From Portunus trituberculatus (lineage: Eukaryota > Arthropoda > Malacostraca > Decapoda > Portunidae): a stretch of DNA of 64,000 bases. The position numbers were made by a program, and so were the translations under genes. This document shows positions 1 through 15,093 of this stretch, piece after piece. Location of the stretch: assembly GCF_017591435.1 (NCBI RefSeq), contig NC_059299.1, forward strand, positions 5,949,980-6,013,979, in the 5' to 3' direction. The notes beneath the pieces were generated by a model. It ran no database searches. It was not told the DNA's origin and saw nothing but the letters and a program-made list of their open reading frames with translations. Position 1 is the first letter of the stretch; each line of letters opens with the position of its first letter.

Positions 1-770
1 CTTTCTCTCGCAGGAGGGTTGAGTGTCTCTTGCCTTCAGTACGAGGGAGCCCTTTACTACTTTACTACACTCGCCGGCCTGTGAAATGTGTGCTCTGGGA
101 CATTAACGGCTCCCTGGAGGCTCTTGGGCACAGGGTCTTCCTTCACTATCTGGCGAAGCGTGTGTGGTTCCTCCTGCCGTCACAGCGAGTCCCGCCGCTC
201 CTCGCTGCCACTCACACGTTCATCTTTGATCTTTATGGGCGAGAACACGCGACACTTCAATGGCGCGTTTCTTAAATGAAGACTTCTTTCGACCTCTGAG
301 CGGCGGCGAGACGAGACCTCAGCCGCCTGTCCGCTTTAGTATTGATTGGAACATGCGTGAGAATTATTTTATATGCAGCCGCTCCCCTGTTCACTTTCTC
401 CTTCCCGTTATTGAGAATGATTTCAAATGCAGCTCCTCTCTTCGCTGTCTCTTTCATCCTCCCCTTCCATACCCTTCCCCTTCCCCTTCCCCTTCCACTT
501 CCCCTTCCTCTCCTTGAATACCTCCACATTTCCTTCCTTCCCTGCCGTTCACTTCCTTCACTAACCCCTCAAACGCTTATCGTGTGTAAAAGGATGGCTG
601 TGAGATATGCACATACATATCAATGCATACATACAAGCCTTTGGTATGTGTAACTCGAAATGCCTTACCTGTGCAGCCGTCTACCTGTCCCGACCTGCAA
701 CTCACCTGTGCAAGTCTTTAGCCTGTGTTCCTCGCGCCCTCTTTCCCGCCTCAGGTAGCGTTCAGATCAA
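1..770. other. Unique sequence, no gene recognised
   Basis: Mixed-composition sequence with short open frames lacking any recognisable motif or splice pattern. A short hexamer array of CCCTTC type lies at about 463-513. Nothing else stands out. Confidence 0.5.
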
Positions 771-1215
771 TGGTTACCTGTGTTTATTTTTTTTTTCCTA
801 TTCTTTCATCCTTTTTCCTCTGCTCCAGTTCCGCTTTTCTCTTTCCTTTTTCCCCTCCTCCTCCTTTTCCTTAGCTCCTGTGTTTTTTTTTTCTGTCACT
901 TTCTTCCTTTCCCTTGTATATTTTTCTCCTTCCGCTTTTGTTATCATTATTTATCGTCTTTTCGGTGTATATTTTCCCTCATTTTCGCCTTCCCCCTTTC
1001 AAGTCCGTTAGTTCTCAATATATTCTTGTTTTTTTTTTTTCTCTCTCTTCCTTCTTTCTCCTTTTATATTTTCTCTTTCGTTTTTTTTCTTATCCTTGCG
1101 TATCTTCATTTATCTATATACTTTCTTATTCCTATTTCTTCCTCGTATATTTTTCCTTATCTCTTTCCTAGTTCTTCCGCTGATTATTCTTCTCTTTGTT
1201 TTTCCTTGTAACCAT
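771..1215. repeat. Pyrimidine-rich tract
   Basis: About 445 bases dominated by T and C on the + strand, without a clean repeat unit. The frames across it encode Phe/Leu/Ser-rich strings typical of T/C-rich DNA, so no coding is inferred. The adjoining 1216-1559 holds no recognisable feature. Confidence 0.6.
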
Positions 1216-1559
1216 TATGTATATATATATTTTTTTTCTTCTCATTAATTTTCATTCCACCTTTTCTTCTTCCAGCACTTCATCTAGTATTTTGTCTCCA
1301 GTCTCCATGTTACTGTCGTGTTCATTTCTTTTTTTCTTGCATTTTTCGTGAAACTTCCGTGCCATTTTTTACCACCTCCTATTATGGCGCCTTACAGAAT
1401 GACTAACGCGACGCCCTCCTTCCTGCGTCACGCCTCCGCTGTTAACACTCCCTCACTAACAGCATTAGATTTATTAGTCTTTACAGGACTGCAATATATC
1501 TTTGTTTTATGCCTCACACCACTCTGTAATACGTCACGCGAGACGCCACCACTCTCTGC

Positions 1560-2150
1560 TTCGCCACACCCATAACACCACAACACACAACACACTCTAC
1601 ACCTCATCACCTCACTAGTCTAATACTACATTATAACACATTTCACCACACCGTAACGCCACATAACAATACACTGTAAAATCACCTCACTTGTTTAAGA
1701 CCATACTAGATCATATCACATTTCACCACATCACACATCATAACACCACACCACACCACACACACTGCAGTTCACATCACCATACTAGTTTGACACCATA
1801 CCACACCATATCACATTTCACCACATCATAACACCACACCACACCACATCACATACACTACACCTCACACCACCACACTAGTTTAACACACCTACACCAT
1901 AACACAATACAGAACCATTGAAATACAACACCACACACCACACCACACAATGCACTATACAATACTTGAGTACACCACAGTAACTTTACAACATACAACA
2001 TACAACACCACATCAGGTTACATTATGCATCTTTTCACCACATAAACCTCACATTACACATACACTATACCACACACTAATATAATGCACCACACTACAC
2101 TTTATTACATTAACCTTACGCTAAACACTGCAAAATGACAAGCTTTTTAT
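1560..2150 (+). repeat. Degenerate CACCA-rich satellite
   Basis: C/A-rich DNA made of CACCACA-like words. A longer unit is visible around CATTTCACCACA, which recurs at about 1639, 1719 and 1814, with ACTAGT nearby, giving an 80-95 base period. The copies are diverged. No coding potential. Confidence 0.6.
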
Positions 2151-2182
2151 GTTATATTAGGAGAAAAATAGGGTTAGGAGCT

Positions 2183-2586
<404 letters not shown>

Positions 2587-2859
2587 AGCCCACGTAACAA
2601 AGAAAGGGTATGCTCACATAATTAACCATCTTCCCATCTATTCCAGTATCCAAAGAGAAAGAAAAGAAAACTCCAGCAACAAAGAAAACTACTAGGGAAG
2701 AATCTTTAATTCACCACAAATCCCTACACGGTATTTCAACACAAAACAACACCAAACTTTAGAGACCAAAGTATAAATTCCCACGCATTGTTTTATTTAC
2801 TCTAACACACGTAATGTTTTGAACCTGATTGTGAGAAGGTATCAATAACGTGTCACTAT

Positions 2860-3415
2860 TATCCTGATTTCAAGACGTTTATCCCCCTATTCATTTTTTG
2901 GGTGTAGGTGCTTAACTCTCATGGACCTGCACGGGAGCTGGCAACTAAGTGGGCCTTTTGGTTTACTCTTACTGTTTCTCTTGGCTAGTTTTTACCTCTT
3001 GCAAAATAATTTAAGAGGGACATTTCAAGAAATCCTTTTATTTTTTGGCTAATTTTCTCAGACCTACACGAGGACTGGCTACTAAGTGGGTCTTTTTGTT
3101 TACTGTTTGTTTCTGTTGGTCAGTTTTTCCGGAGATTTCAAGACATTTATCCTTTTTTTTCATTTTTTGGGGGGGCTAACTCTCAAACCTACACAGGGAC
3201 TGGCAGCTAAGTGGGTCTTTTTGTTAACTCTTATTATTTTTCTTCTTGCGAAATAATTTAAGAGGGAGATTTCAAGACATTTAATTTTTTTTTTTTTTTT
3301 TTTAGGTAACTCTCAGATCTCCACAGGGACTGACAACTAAATGAGCCTTTTTTTTGTTTACTATTACTATATCCCTTGACGAGTTTTCCCCTCTTGCATT
3401 AAAAAAAAAATAAAT
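2860..3415 (+). repeat. Tandem repeat, about 130-base unit, four copies
   Basis: A unit containing CTGGCAACTAAGTGGGCC followed by T-rich sequence recurs from about 2923, 3061, 3185 and 3315, giving periods of 138, 124 and 130 bases. Copies are diverged but share the motif order. Related single copies lie at 57758-57895 (+), 39840-39950 (-) and 46265-46330 (-), so this is a dispersed family with one tandem array. No coding capacity seen. The flanks 2584-2859 and 3416-3660 hold nothing recognised. Confidence 0.75.
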
Positions 3416-3660
3416 CAAAAAATTCAATTGCTGCATTTACTTACTAATCAGACAACATACCATTGATTTACCATTACCGATATTTACTCCACGGATTTAT
3501 TCACCAATTTACTAATCTTTAACACACGGCCATCCGGAAGAGTCTCGTAACCTTCATAACAACGACGATATGTTTCGTAATTTTTTTGAAAGACACAAAC
3601 TTTTCCCCTTGTTTGGAGTCACGTCATGTGGGGAGTTTTATAACAAGATTACACGCTGGA

Positions 3661-3849
3661 AACACGGGGGAGGAGAGGGGGAGGGTGATGAGGGAGGTGG
3701 AGGCGCAGATGGAGGGAGTGAGGAGGAGGAGGAGGAGGAGGAGGAGGAGGAGGAAGAGGAGGAGGAGGAAAGAGAGGTGCGGATGAGTTTTAAAAGGAGT
3801 AGTAATGTGTGGAACAAAGTGACCACAACAGTAAAACAAAAGAATACGT

Positions 3850-3906
<57 letters not shown>

Positions 3907-4315
3907 TAATGAAAACAGACGAGGTATAAAGAACGAGATAAAAGTGTAAGAGACAGACGAGGTGCAAACAAGAGATGAACAAGAAGAGAAGACGAGACGA
4001 TGTGTAAAAGAGAAAACGGATGTGAAATAAAAAGACTGAAAATACGAAGAGTAAAAAAGGAAATGAAACTTGTGAAAAAGAAAGTAAAAAAAAATGACGC
4101 TAAAAAAGGAGTAAAGAAAAATAGACAGAGACGAACTAGAGAGAGAGAGAGAGAGAGGGGGGGGGGGAAGGTCGAGTAATTGACAAAATGGTACAGAACA
4201 CGTCAGAATCGCAAGGAAGAAATAGAAAGATAAGGAAAATGTACGGGAAATGTCACCGCGGCCTTCGAATCTTTGTCGGACGAAGAAAAAAGAAAAAAAG
4301 TGAAGAAAAAAGTCA

Positions 4316-4385
<70 letters not shown>

Positions 4386-4920
4386 AGAGAGAGAAGAAAA
4401 TAAAGAAGAAAGTTGTATTTACAGGTTACACATTTACATAAACTAGATTAAATAACATAAATCTTAAGCAAGGGAAGACAAAGGAAAGAGAGAAATAAGA
4501 AAAATAAATAAATGAAGCAGGTAATATGGAGAATTTTAAACGAGGAGGTTCTGAAAAAGAGAAGAGGAGAAGGAGGAAGAGGAGGAGGAGGAGGAAAGGA
4601 AGAGGAAAAGGACGAAGAGGAGGATGAAAAGGAGGAAAAGAAGGAAGAGGAGGAGGAAGAAAAGGAGAAAGAGGAGGAGAAGGAGGAGGAATAAGAGGAA
4701 GAGTAGGAGGAGAAGGAAAAGAAGGAGGAAGAGGAGAAGGAGGAAGAATAAGAGGAAGAGGAGGAAATGGAGGAGGAAAAGGAGGAAGAGGAGGAAAAGG
4801 AGAAAGAGGAGGAGAAGGAAGAGGAATAAGAGGAAGAGGAAGAGAAGGAGGAGGAAAAGGAAGAAAAGGAGAAGGATATAGAAGAGGAGAAGGTGGAGGA
4901 CGGATACTGTTACATAGAAG
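3661..4920 (+). repeat. Purine-rich domain with GGA and GA arrays
   Basis: About 1.26 kb that is largely purine on the + strand. It contains (GGA)n at about 3720-3771, (GA)n at 3856-3902, 4139-4158 followed by a G run, and 4321-4382, then a long imperfect GGA/GAA tract at about 4555-4880. The Glu/Arg/Lys-rich frames are simple-repeat translations. Confidence 0.8.
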
Positions 4921-4984
4921 ACTCATAGCTTATATAAGTCACTTGATCTGCGTTTCCTCCTGGTAAAAGAGGAGAAGCAGTACG

Positions 4985-5025
4985 ACCTCCTCCTCCTCCT
5001 CCTCCTCTTCCTCCTCCTCCTCCGT
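4985..5025 (+). repeat. (CTC)n microsatellite
   Basis: Short imperfect CTC array that starts the switch from purine-rich to pyrimidine-rich + strand. The rest of 4921-5275 is unique with no gene seen. Confidence 0.7.
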
Positions 5026-5276
5026 CATCATCATTTCGTCTTCAATTGAATCGCGACAATCTTCTTTCTCATGAACGCCTCCCTTTATCGTTTCTCATTT
5101 TCTTCTTTCTTACGTTTTCTTTTCTCTGGAGTATTGGTAGAGGGTGTTTATTTTCCTCTGTCTATCGGTGTGTCTGTGTGCCTTTCCCTGTGTGTGTTTG
5201 TCTGTCTCATTGTTTGTCTATTGATGTCTTTTTGTCTCTAGTGTGAATTATGTGTGATCTCTCTCTCTACGTATAC

Positions 5277-5670
5277 AAAAAATTCAACATTTCACAGCAA
5301 AAGTAGCACTTGGAGGTGCAGGCAAATATGACTACGCCACTCCATATTTAAAAGAGCTCGGATGGCTTAAGATAAAACAAAAATATCACTTTGAATTGGG
5401 CATACTAGTACATAACATCATGAATAAAAGAGCTCATCACTGGTTATTCACACTGCCGAGAGTGGAAGATGTTAACGAACACGTTGTAAACACAAGGCTC
5501 AACAGCTTTATAGAACAAAATGCCACACGTGCTTTGGGGATTGGTCACGTATTGTGGCAGGACCTTCTCTGTGGACCAGTCTTCCCACTGATGTAAAAGA
5601 TGAACACTCTCTCGGTTCCTTTAAACGTCAACTAAAGACACTCCTGCTTAGTCACCAATTTCAAATGTAG
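5277..5670 (+). mobile_element. LINE remnant: C-terminal end of a non-LTR reverse transcriptase, frameshifted
   Basis: The reading frame from about 5277 encodes the part downstream of the catalytic core of a LINE polymerase, including a KYDYATPYLKELGWLKIKQK stretch. That layout (Tyr-Asp, Ala-Thr-Pro, Leu-Gly-Trp-Leu, then a basic stretch) is typical of non-LTR elements in animals. The first frame stops at 5596. The family-typical ending (Gly-Pro-Ser-Leu-Trp, then Leu-Pro-Thr-Asp, then Phe-Lys-Arg) continues in another frame to a stop at 5668-5670, so one frameshift lies at about 5535-5560. The 5' truncation abuts a short TC run (5260-5268). The catalytic core is absent, so the copy is dead. 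Confidence 0.85.
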
Positions 5671-6160
<490 letters not shown>

Positions 6161-6386
6161 AATTACACCTGTCTAGACACGAGATGAGTTTTTGTCCCTG
6201 CTTTCCTCTTTCCTTCATTGATGAAGTATCCTGTTTTTATAGACTTTTTTTCCCTCCCTGTCTGTATGGCTCCTTGTTTTTCTCCGAAAAGGTGTTTGGT
6301 TTCCAGTTTTGATTGTGTGTGTGTGTTGGTGTTGTCTTGAGAAATGTTTGGGCTTTGAAGGAAGCTTGTGTTTCGTCTTAATTGCG

Positions 6387-6387
<1 letters not shown>

Positions 6388-6440
<53 letters not shown>
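6388..6440 (+). repeat. (GT)n microsatellite
   Basis: About 26 uninterrupted GT units. Imperfect GGA (6520-6570), CCA (6630-6690) and GGT (6800-6845) tracts follow. No gene is seen from 6156 to 6866. Confidence 0.9.
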
Positions 6441-6442
<2 letters not shown>

Positions 6443-6866
6443 ATGAGGAGGTGGCATCAAACACACGCATAGACACACTCAATGACAGATGTGGAAGACG
6501 TGGAGATGACGATACCGGAGAGGGAGGAGGAGGAGGGAAAGTAGGAGGAGGAAGAGGAGGAGAAAGTGGAGATAACAATGCATGAGAATCCACTATCTCC
6601 ACACACTCACCCACATCACTCTTACTCACCACCAATCATCACCACCACCACCGCCACCACTACCACCACCATCACCACCTCTTCCCCCTCTCACACTAAT
6701 GGCCTTTGGGACCTTAACTGGGACTACATCGGGTTTGATTAAGCTGGTGACGGTGATGTATTTCCAAGGGAGCCGTGATGCACTGCTGATTGGGGTTATC
6801 ACTGGTTGTGGTGGTGGTTGTGGTGGTGGTGGTGGTTGTGGTTGTCCTAGTATTGATAGTTATAGT

Positions 6867-7076
6867 TGACCCCTTCAATACTGGGACACTTTTACCTTGA
6901 GATTTGTGTACGATTAGACCATTTTATTGGCATTAAGAAGGGTCTGTAGAGGTCAGAAGATTAATGGTCGCAGTCTTCACTATGTTAATCCCCCACATAA
7001 GTATCTGAAGCTGTAGAAAGTCACCAAATAGTAAGCAGAATGAATATGGAAAGCGTCATGGTACTCAAGGGGTTAA
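6867..7076 (+). mobile_element. MITE copy 1 (TTAA-flanked, CCCCTTCAGTAC ends)
   Basis: About 200-base element starting CCCCTTCAATAC and ending GTACTCAAGGGG, with TTGA on the left and TTAA on the right. Internal landmarks shared by the family are GATTAGACCATTTTATTG, AAGAAGGGTCT, GTCAGAAGATTAATGG and CACCAAATAGTAAGCAG. Terminal inverted repeats, a TTAA-like target and no coding capacity point to a non-autonomous piggyBac-type element. The superfamily call is inference; the repeat itself is seen directly. Confidence 0.8.
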
Positions 7077-7148
7077 AATCGTCCCATTCATGTTAAGTGG
7101 TTTGGTTTAGAAGTGCGATGAGTAGTAGCAGTGTAAGTGTTTAAGTGA

Positions 7149-7150
<2 letters not shown>

Positions 7151-7192
<42 letters not shown>

Positions 7193-7950
7193 GGAGGGTT
7201 AAGTTGACAATAAACCTCAAAAGTTTGCCAATTCCTGAGCTCTAAACGACTCCATAATGAGTTGGTTCTCCTGTCCAAAAAGGAGGAGGAGGAAGGAGGA
7301 GGAGGAGGAGGAGGAGGAGGAGGAGGAGGAGGAGGAGGAGGAGGAGGAGGTAGTGAATAAAGAGTAGAAAAAGTGAAATAGGAAATGGCAGAGAAGGAGA
7401 AGAGAGAGATAGAGACATTTGAGAAGCAGAAGAAGGAGGAGGAGGAGGACGAGGAAGAGGAGGAGGCGACAATAGATAGAGAGAAAAAAAAATCCAGAAA
7501 GAAGAGAAAATATATAGGAGGAAACTGAGACGAAGAGTGTAAAGAAAGAAAGAAGGATTGGAGAAAGATAACTGGAGGAAAGAAATAAAGAGAAATAAAA
7601 GCATTCATAACGGAATCAGAGGAGGAGGAGGAGGAGGAGGAGGAGGAGGAGGAGGAGGAGGAGGAGGAGGAGGAGGAGGAGGAGGAGGAGGAGGAGGAGG
7701 AGGAGGAGGAGGAGGAGAAGGAGGAGAAGAGGAAGGAAAGGTAAGTGGACAGAAAGAGCAGAGGAGAGGAGGATCGCTTGAAGGCACATGGAAGAATGGG
7801 AGGAAACGAAGGAAGAGGAGAGGAAATAAGGAAAGTGAAGGAGATAACGAGCCAGAGGAGGAAGAAAGATGAGGTGAAGGGAGGAGGAGAAGGAGAGGGA
7901 GAGGAAGAGGGAGAGAGAGAAAAGATTGAAGGATTGGAGTAAACATGAAC

Positions 7951-7986
<36 letters not shown>
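7151..7986 (+). repeat. Purine-rich domain: GA and GGA arrays
   Basis: (GA)n at 7151-7191 and about 7950-7986, (GGA)n at about 7281-7350, and a 32-unit (GGA)n at 7620-7715, joined by purine-rich spacer. Poly-Gly, poly-Ser and poly-Pro frames on both strands are artefacts of the triplet arrays. Confidence 0.85.
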
Positions 7987-7989
<3 letters not shown>

Positions 7990-8107
7990 TGGGGGGGCGT
8001 TCATCCAACCGATTAAAGCTAAGTGTTCTAAAATGAAGGTCTGAAAGAGGCTAAAGACGTGATTAGCAGGAAGTGTGTGTTTCCTCCCTGTGCTCCTCTC
8101 TTCGCTC

Positions 8108-8489
<382 letters not shown>

Positions 8490-8559
8490 TTTAACTCTCC
8501 TTTCCTCTCCCCTCTTTTCCCGTTTTCCTTCAGCCTCTCCGATCCCTTTCCTCATAATG

Positions 8560-8950
8560 TCTCTCTTGTGGGGAAGAGGAGAAGGAGGAGGAGTAAGGGA
8601 GGAGATAAGGAAGGAAAGGAGGCAGGCACGGAGGAAAGAGGTCGGGCTGAGGAAAGGAAGGGAGGAAAGGAGGAAATGAAGAATTATAGGGCTTTAGGAT
8701 GAAACGGCAACACTCTGAACGTATATAGTATTGCCCTTCCATATTGTTGTTTATTTTAGTGTCTGTAGTGAAGAGTGTAGGTATGTGGAGGTGGTGGTGG
8801 TGGTGGTTGTGGTTGTGGTGGTGGTGGTGCTAATTGTAGTAGTAGTAGTAGTAGCAGGACGAGGATTAGGAGCAGGAGGAGGAGGAGGAGGAGGAATAGT
8901 AGAAGGAATAGGAGGTAGACGAGAAAGATAGAAAGAGGACAAAACAAAGT

Positions 8951-9036
<86 letters not shown>

Positions 9037-9075
9037 TAACCACTACCACTTCTACCACCACTACTACTACTACCA
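8560..9075 (+). repeat. Mixed trinucleotide repeats
   Basis: Purine-rich GGA spacer (8570-8690), imperfect GGT (8790-8830), short GTA (8838-8857) and GGA (8870-8895) runs, then (CTA)n of about 28 units at 8951-9036 grading into CTA/CCA mixtures. No gene. Confidence 0.8.
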
Positions 9076-10228
9076 CACGCTAATGAGGCTGTATGGAAAC
9101 TGTAAGAGACGAGAGAAGTAAAGCCAAGGGGAGGGCAGATGAGTCAAGGTGAGGGAGCAAAACACCGTAACATTTTCGGGTATAAACAAAACGCCGTCGT
9201 GAAAGGAAGTAATGATGAGGGAAGGGACGGAAGGCGAGCAGGTGGCGAAGGTGTTTCTAGGTACACATACGAAGAGGAAGTTAGAGAGGGAAAATGATGG
9301 TGGAATGTGTTGATGGAGGGAAGGCATGGAGAAATTATCGTAATCTTCAACTATATACTGAGAAAAGGTCATTATTGTGACTCTTAGTTGTATAATGAAT
9401 AGTAGGAATGACGATATAAGAGATGGATGAAAAAATGGATGAAAAAAAATATGTATTCTAGTAAATTTTGACTGTACTGGAGGGAAATAATGATCAACTA
9501 TATAACACCAATATAAAAATAAATTAAGAATGAAGGAAACACTTGAAAAATTGTAGTAAACTTAGAGACAAGCTATATTATGGTAGAGAAAAATAATCAT
9601 TGACATCAACAGCAATAATGGTGAAATAAAGAGTGGATGAAGAAAAAGTTTTAGAAAATATAACAAACTTTAATCTGTTCCTGAATCTAAAAATGTCATC
9701 ATCGTCATCATCATTAGTGTAAAGACCACAGACATCATTAGTGCTTCTGCCTGTCACTTCGTCAGTTTTTTCCACTGCAGCAAAAATTCTATCTATATAT
9801 TTATGATACATAGTGACAAGGAGGGAAAAAGCTACGTGGTAACTAGATCAACATATTTTTTATATAATCTACCTTTAAAACTTCATGAAAGAGACTCAGA
9901 TAAAAAAAAAAAAAAGTGCTTGGGAATGAAGTGACAGACATCAAGAGGACAAAAAGTGAACATCAAACACAAAGCCCCACAAATTGAAATGACAGAAATC
10001 AAACTCTCGGAAAGCGATAGAAAAAAAAGGAAATAAAAGGAAAAAAAAGCAGCTTCCAATTTAAGAATGAGACAAGTGATTTTCTGAGAGGCGGGGAGTG
10101 AGTCTGTCAGGTGCGTGGGATTAAGTGTTGTGAGAAATTTCCCAGGGCACATGTTGCGGGTTTACTAGATGGGAGGAAGTCTTCTGAGAGCGCGGAAAGC
10201 TTTTACAGGAGTGAGAGAGTAAGAACTG
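9076..10228. other. Unique AT-rich sequence, no gene recognised
   Basis: No ordered repeat, splice pattern or recognisable protein is visible. An ATC-like run sits at about 9690-9715 and an A-run at 9902-9914. Confidence 0.5.
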
Positions 10229-10319
10229 CATGAGAGGAGGAGGAGGAGGAGGAGGAGGAGGAGGAGGAGGATGTGGGAGTATGCAAAGTGGTGGAAGAGT
10301 AGTATTTTCTGTAATGCCT

Positions 10320-10402
<83 letters not shown>
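10229..10402 (+). repeat. (GGA)14 and (GT)38 microsatellites
   Basis: GGA array at 10229-10270 and an uninterrupted GT array at about 10327-10402, separated by unique sequence. Confidence 0.9.
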
Positions 10403-10403
<1 letters not shown>

Positions 10404-11443
10404 AGTGATGCCACCTCGGTTTTGCAAGTCAACACGCATGAGTAAGTGAGAGTTGTGCTACTAATTTTTCCCATAACAGAATTCTTACACTCGGGTGGGT
10501 AAAGTGTGAGAGAAGTGCAAGATTTAGACCAGGAATCTGAAAATTTGTCGTCGAAGAGAAAGGTAAGAGTGAGCGTTGAGTGCGGCGTGGAAAAATGTTG
10601 AAGTGTGGTACATATGGAGGCACGAAACTGGTCCATAAATAGTAAAAATACCAGAACAGGCGGTAGAGTTTCTTTATTTGCGTGTGGATATTGGCGCAGT
10701 GAGGTCCACGAGGGTGAATTATTGCGTGAGGCACAGAGGGGAGGCTCGGGTGGCGCTGCCGAGGTGTGAGAGAGGATGAAATCTGCACGTAAGGGATTTG
10801 CGGAATGTTTTGGTGATAAGATGATAATATTTCCTGATGATAAAGTTGATCAGTGCATCGTGTCTTGTGCTGTGATACATGGCCGGGTATAAAATGATAA
10901 AAAAAAAAAGGAGTAGAAATTGTTGTTGGATGAAATTATAAAGTATTGGAAACTATATCTCCTCTTTTTACTCCATTACTTTTAACCCTTTCAATCATAC
11001 AGTTTTTTTTTTCCCCAACGTTCACTTATAATTTTCTTAAGACGCATCTTTGTACTATTTAAAAAGGCAAAGTGAAGCTCCTTTCTACTCTCAAACCAAA
11101 CCAACTAAACTCAAACCCACACAAACCAAACACATCACTAATAAACCCCAAAGAATAAAAATCACGTAAAACAAATTAATCAAGCGGAATATTATCGCTG
11201 GAAACACTGAGAAATACATGGTAATAGTTATTCGTTCTCCTTGCACACGATTGCACCACAAATCAATAACCTCTGCCGGCCACGAGACACCTAGACACTC
11301 GCCCTCAGGTAACGTGACCCCGCAGACTTGAAATGACACGTGGCAGAGAGCAGGAGAGCGGGAGAGACGGCGAAGGAAGAGAAGGTAAATCTATATACAG
11401 CTCTCCTAGTCTTGCGTTACTTGGCTCACCGGCTTTCTTCTCT

Positions 11444-11445
<2 letters not shown>
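10403..11445. other. Unique sequence, no gene recognised
   Basis: Mixed-composition DNA. Open frames are short and without recognisable motifs. Nothing supportable. Confidence 0.5.

Positions 11446-11530
<85 letters not shown>
11446..11530 (+). repeat. (GT)42 microsatellite
   Basis: Uninterrupted GT array. The flank to about 12200 is unique, T-rich and without an evident gene. Confidence 0.95.
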
Positions 11531-11531
<1 letters not shown>

Positions 11532-12195
11532 AGCGGAATACGTACCAGCTTAGAGTAAAACGTTGACCCCGACTGAAGGAAAAAAAGGTGAAAGAATCGT
11601 TAAGTGAATCATTTAAACAAGGCGTGGGAAAGTTTGCAGTTCGTTCACCTGTGCCTTAATGTCATCGTTTACCTGACCTTTCCTTAACATTTTTTTGTCT
11701 TGCGTGTGTGTGTTTTTTTTCTTTTTAGTTCGTTTCTATTTGTTCCACCTTTCCTTTTCAATAGTTTAGATTTTCCTCCACTTGAAAACCTCTTTCTTTC
11801 ATCGCATTTCTTCCATATTTATTTATACTTTCCAAAATAGCAGTTATCTTATACTCTTACACCCTAGTTTAGTTTGTCAAGTTCAATACACCTCAAACTT
11901 ATCTTCACAAAACCCCTTCTTTCCAATACATTTCATTCCAATCCTTCCTCTTGTATTTCCTGAAGCACAAAGGGTTATCATACCTTTTACCTTCAGTTAG
12001 TGTTAGTGTTGCCGCTTTCAATACAAACAGATGTTATTCAGTGTATTTTATTTCCAGCTTTGTCCTTTCACTGCCTCGCGTCCCACCAACAAACGGGACG
12101 CTTCTCTATTACCTCAATCCATGCGTGACATTCATTGCATTCCACGTAAAACACTCCGGAAAAACACCGAGGCACTGTTTATCTTCTCTCTGTCT

Positions 12196-12239
12196 GTCTC
12201 CTCTCTCCCTCTCTCCCTCCCTCCCTTCTGCAGGTAATC
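12196..12239 (+). promoter_or_regulatory. Candidate acceptor fused to a donor-like GT
   Basis: A C/T tract of about 30 bases ends in CTGCAG (through 12233) and is followed immediately by GTAATC. A polypyrimidine-AG directly joined to GT resembles a recursive (zero-length exon) splice site known from long arthropod introns. The donor half is imperfect (GTAATC rather than GTAAGT). Chance in C/T-rich DNA is a real alternative. Confidence 0.2.
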
Positions 12240-12763
12240 CATCGGGACTCTTTGCTCACACATCTTTATCACATTTATCTTTCTCCCTTCATCCTCTCTC
12301 CCTCACCGCGTCACTTTCACTTACAGAACACAACAACGTAATTAACAACACTGCTGCTTAAACTACGTCCCAACTTCCGTATCTCGTACTCATTCTCAAC
12401 TTTAGCGTTGTATGAATGCATAATTAAGTTTCTACATGTAATTTAGTCTCTTTAGCATTTCCACGGCTATTAATTAAGTGATGCAGTTTAGCCTTGTCTT
12501 GTTTACGCATCCGAGTATGTATTAAATTCTCGCTCACAAACAGACACATCATTGCATCAGTTTCTCGTTAACAATATCCTTGCTTAAAATAATGGTGCTA
12601 ATTTACAGTTTTCTCTTACTAAAACATAAACGTGCAATTAATTCCATCTCATCTTTCAACACCTCTGCTTCTACGCTTAAATACTTAATGAAGCTTACCT
12701 GTACTTTTCTACCTGTATACTTTTCCGGTACTAAAGCAGAGAGGGCATTATAATTCTACTGAG

Positions 12764-12976
12764 GCACCACCACCACCATCACCACCATTATCACCACCAC
12801 TACCTCCACCACCACCACCACGCCAGGTAATAGTTCACACCTGTTGATTGCTGCACTTACCTTTATAGTCTCAAGGTAACAGCCGGTCTTTTAGCGGTGC
12901 GTCAGGTAATGGACACCTGTCTCTCATTAGGACCAGGTAGTATCATCACGGTAATAGAGAACAGGTGAACTGGATG

Positions 12977-13007
<31 letters not shown>

Positions 13008-13050
13008 GATGATGGTGATGGTGGTGGTGGTGGTGGTGGTGATGGCGATG
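12764..13050 (+). repeat. CCA-rich tract followed by inverse GGT-rich tract
   Basis: Imperfect CCA repeats at about 12764-12825 and imperfect TTG/GGT/GAT repeats at about 12978-13050. They are loosely complementary. The 150-base spacer is unique. Confidence 0.7.
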
Positions 13051-13191
13051 ATGGTGTTGTTTATAATGGTGAGTTTGTTTTGTTTTTATACCATTTATTT
13101 GTATTGTTACTTTTATTTTACTGGAGATCATTCATGTTGCATTTTCTTCCTTCTTTCCTTCTGTTGTTCCTTCTTTTTATTCTAAGGTCTA

Positions 13192-13307
13192 CTCCTCCTC
13201 CTCCTCCTCCTCCTCCTCCTCCTCCTCCTCCTCCTCCTCCTCCTCCTCCTCCTCCTCCTCCTCCTCCTCCTCCTCTTAGCACTCAAGGTCAAAAGATCCT
13301 GCACAGA

Positions 13308-13369
<62 letters not shown>
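13192..13369 (+). repeat. (CCT)28 and (GT)29 microsatellites
   Basis: CCT array at about 13192-13275 and GT array at about 13311-13369 with a short unique spacer. They precede the longest CT array of the window. Confidence 0.95.
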
Positions 13370-13373
<4 letters not shown>

Positions 13374-13429
13374 AACTCTGCAAAAATATTAGGCCAAGTT
13401 CCCTTCCTGTGCCTGCTTGAGATGAAGTT

Positions 13430-13787
<358 letters not shown>

Positions 13788-13973
13788 CCTTTTCCTCCAT
13801 CTCCTCCATATCCTTGTGCTCTTTTCTCCTTTCCTCTTCTCTCGGCTGTCCATTTCCTTGCCTGTCTTTTTCCTTCCTTTTCCTCCCGTCTTCCTCTTTC
13901 CTCCAATCTCCCTTTTTTGCCTCCATGGAAGAGAGTCACGTCTCCTGCAAGAGAAAAGCATGTCACAATGTAT

Positions 13974-15093
<1,120 letters not shown>

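Noticed and set aside
5046..5246. 66-codon frame with a leucine-rich start
   Set aside because: Compositional, no conserved motif, in T-rich DNA.
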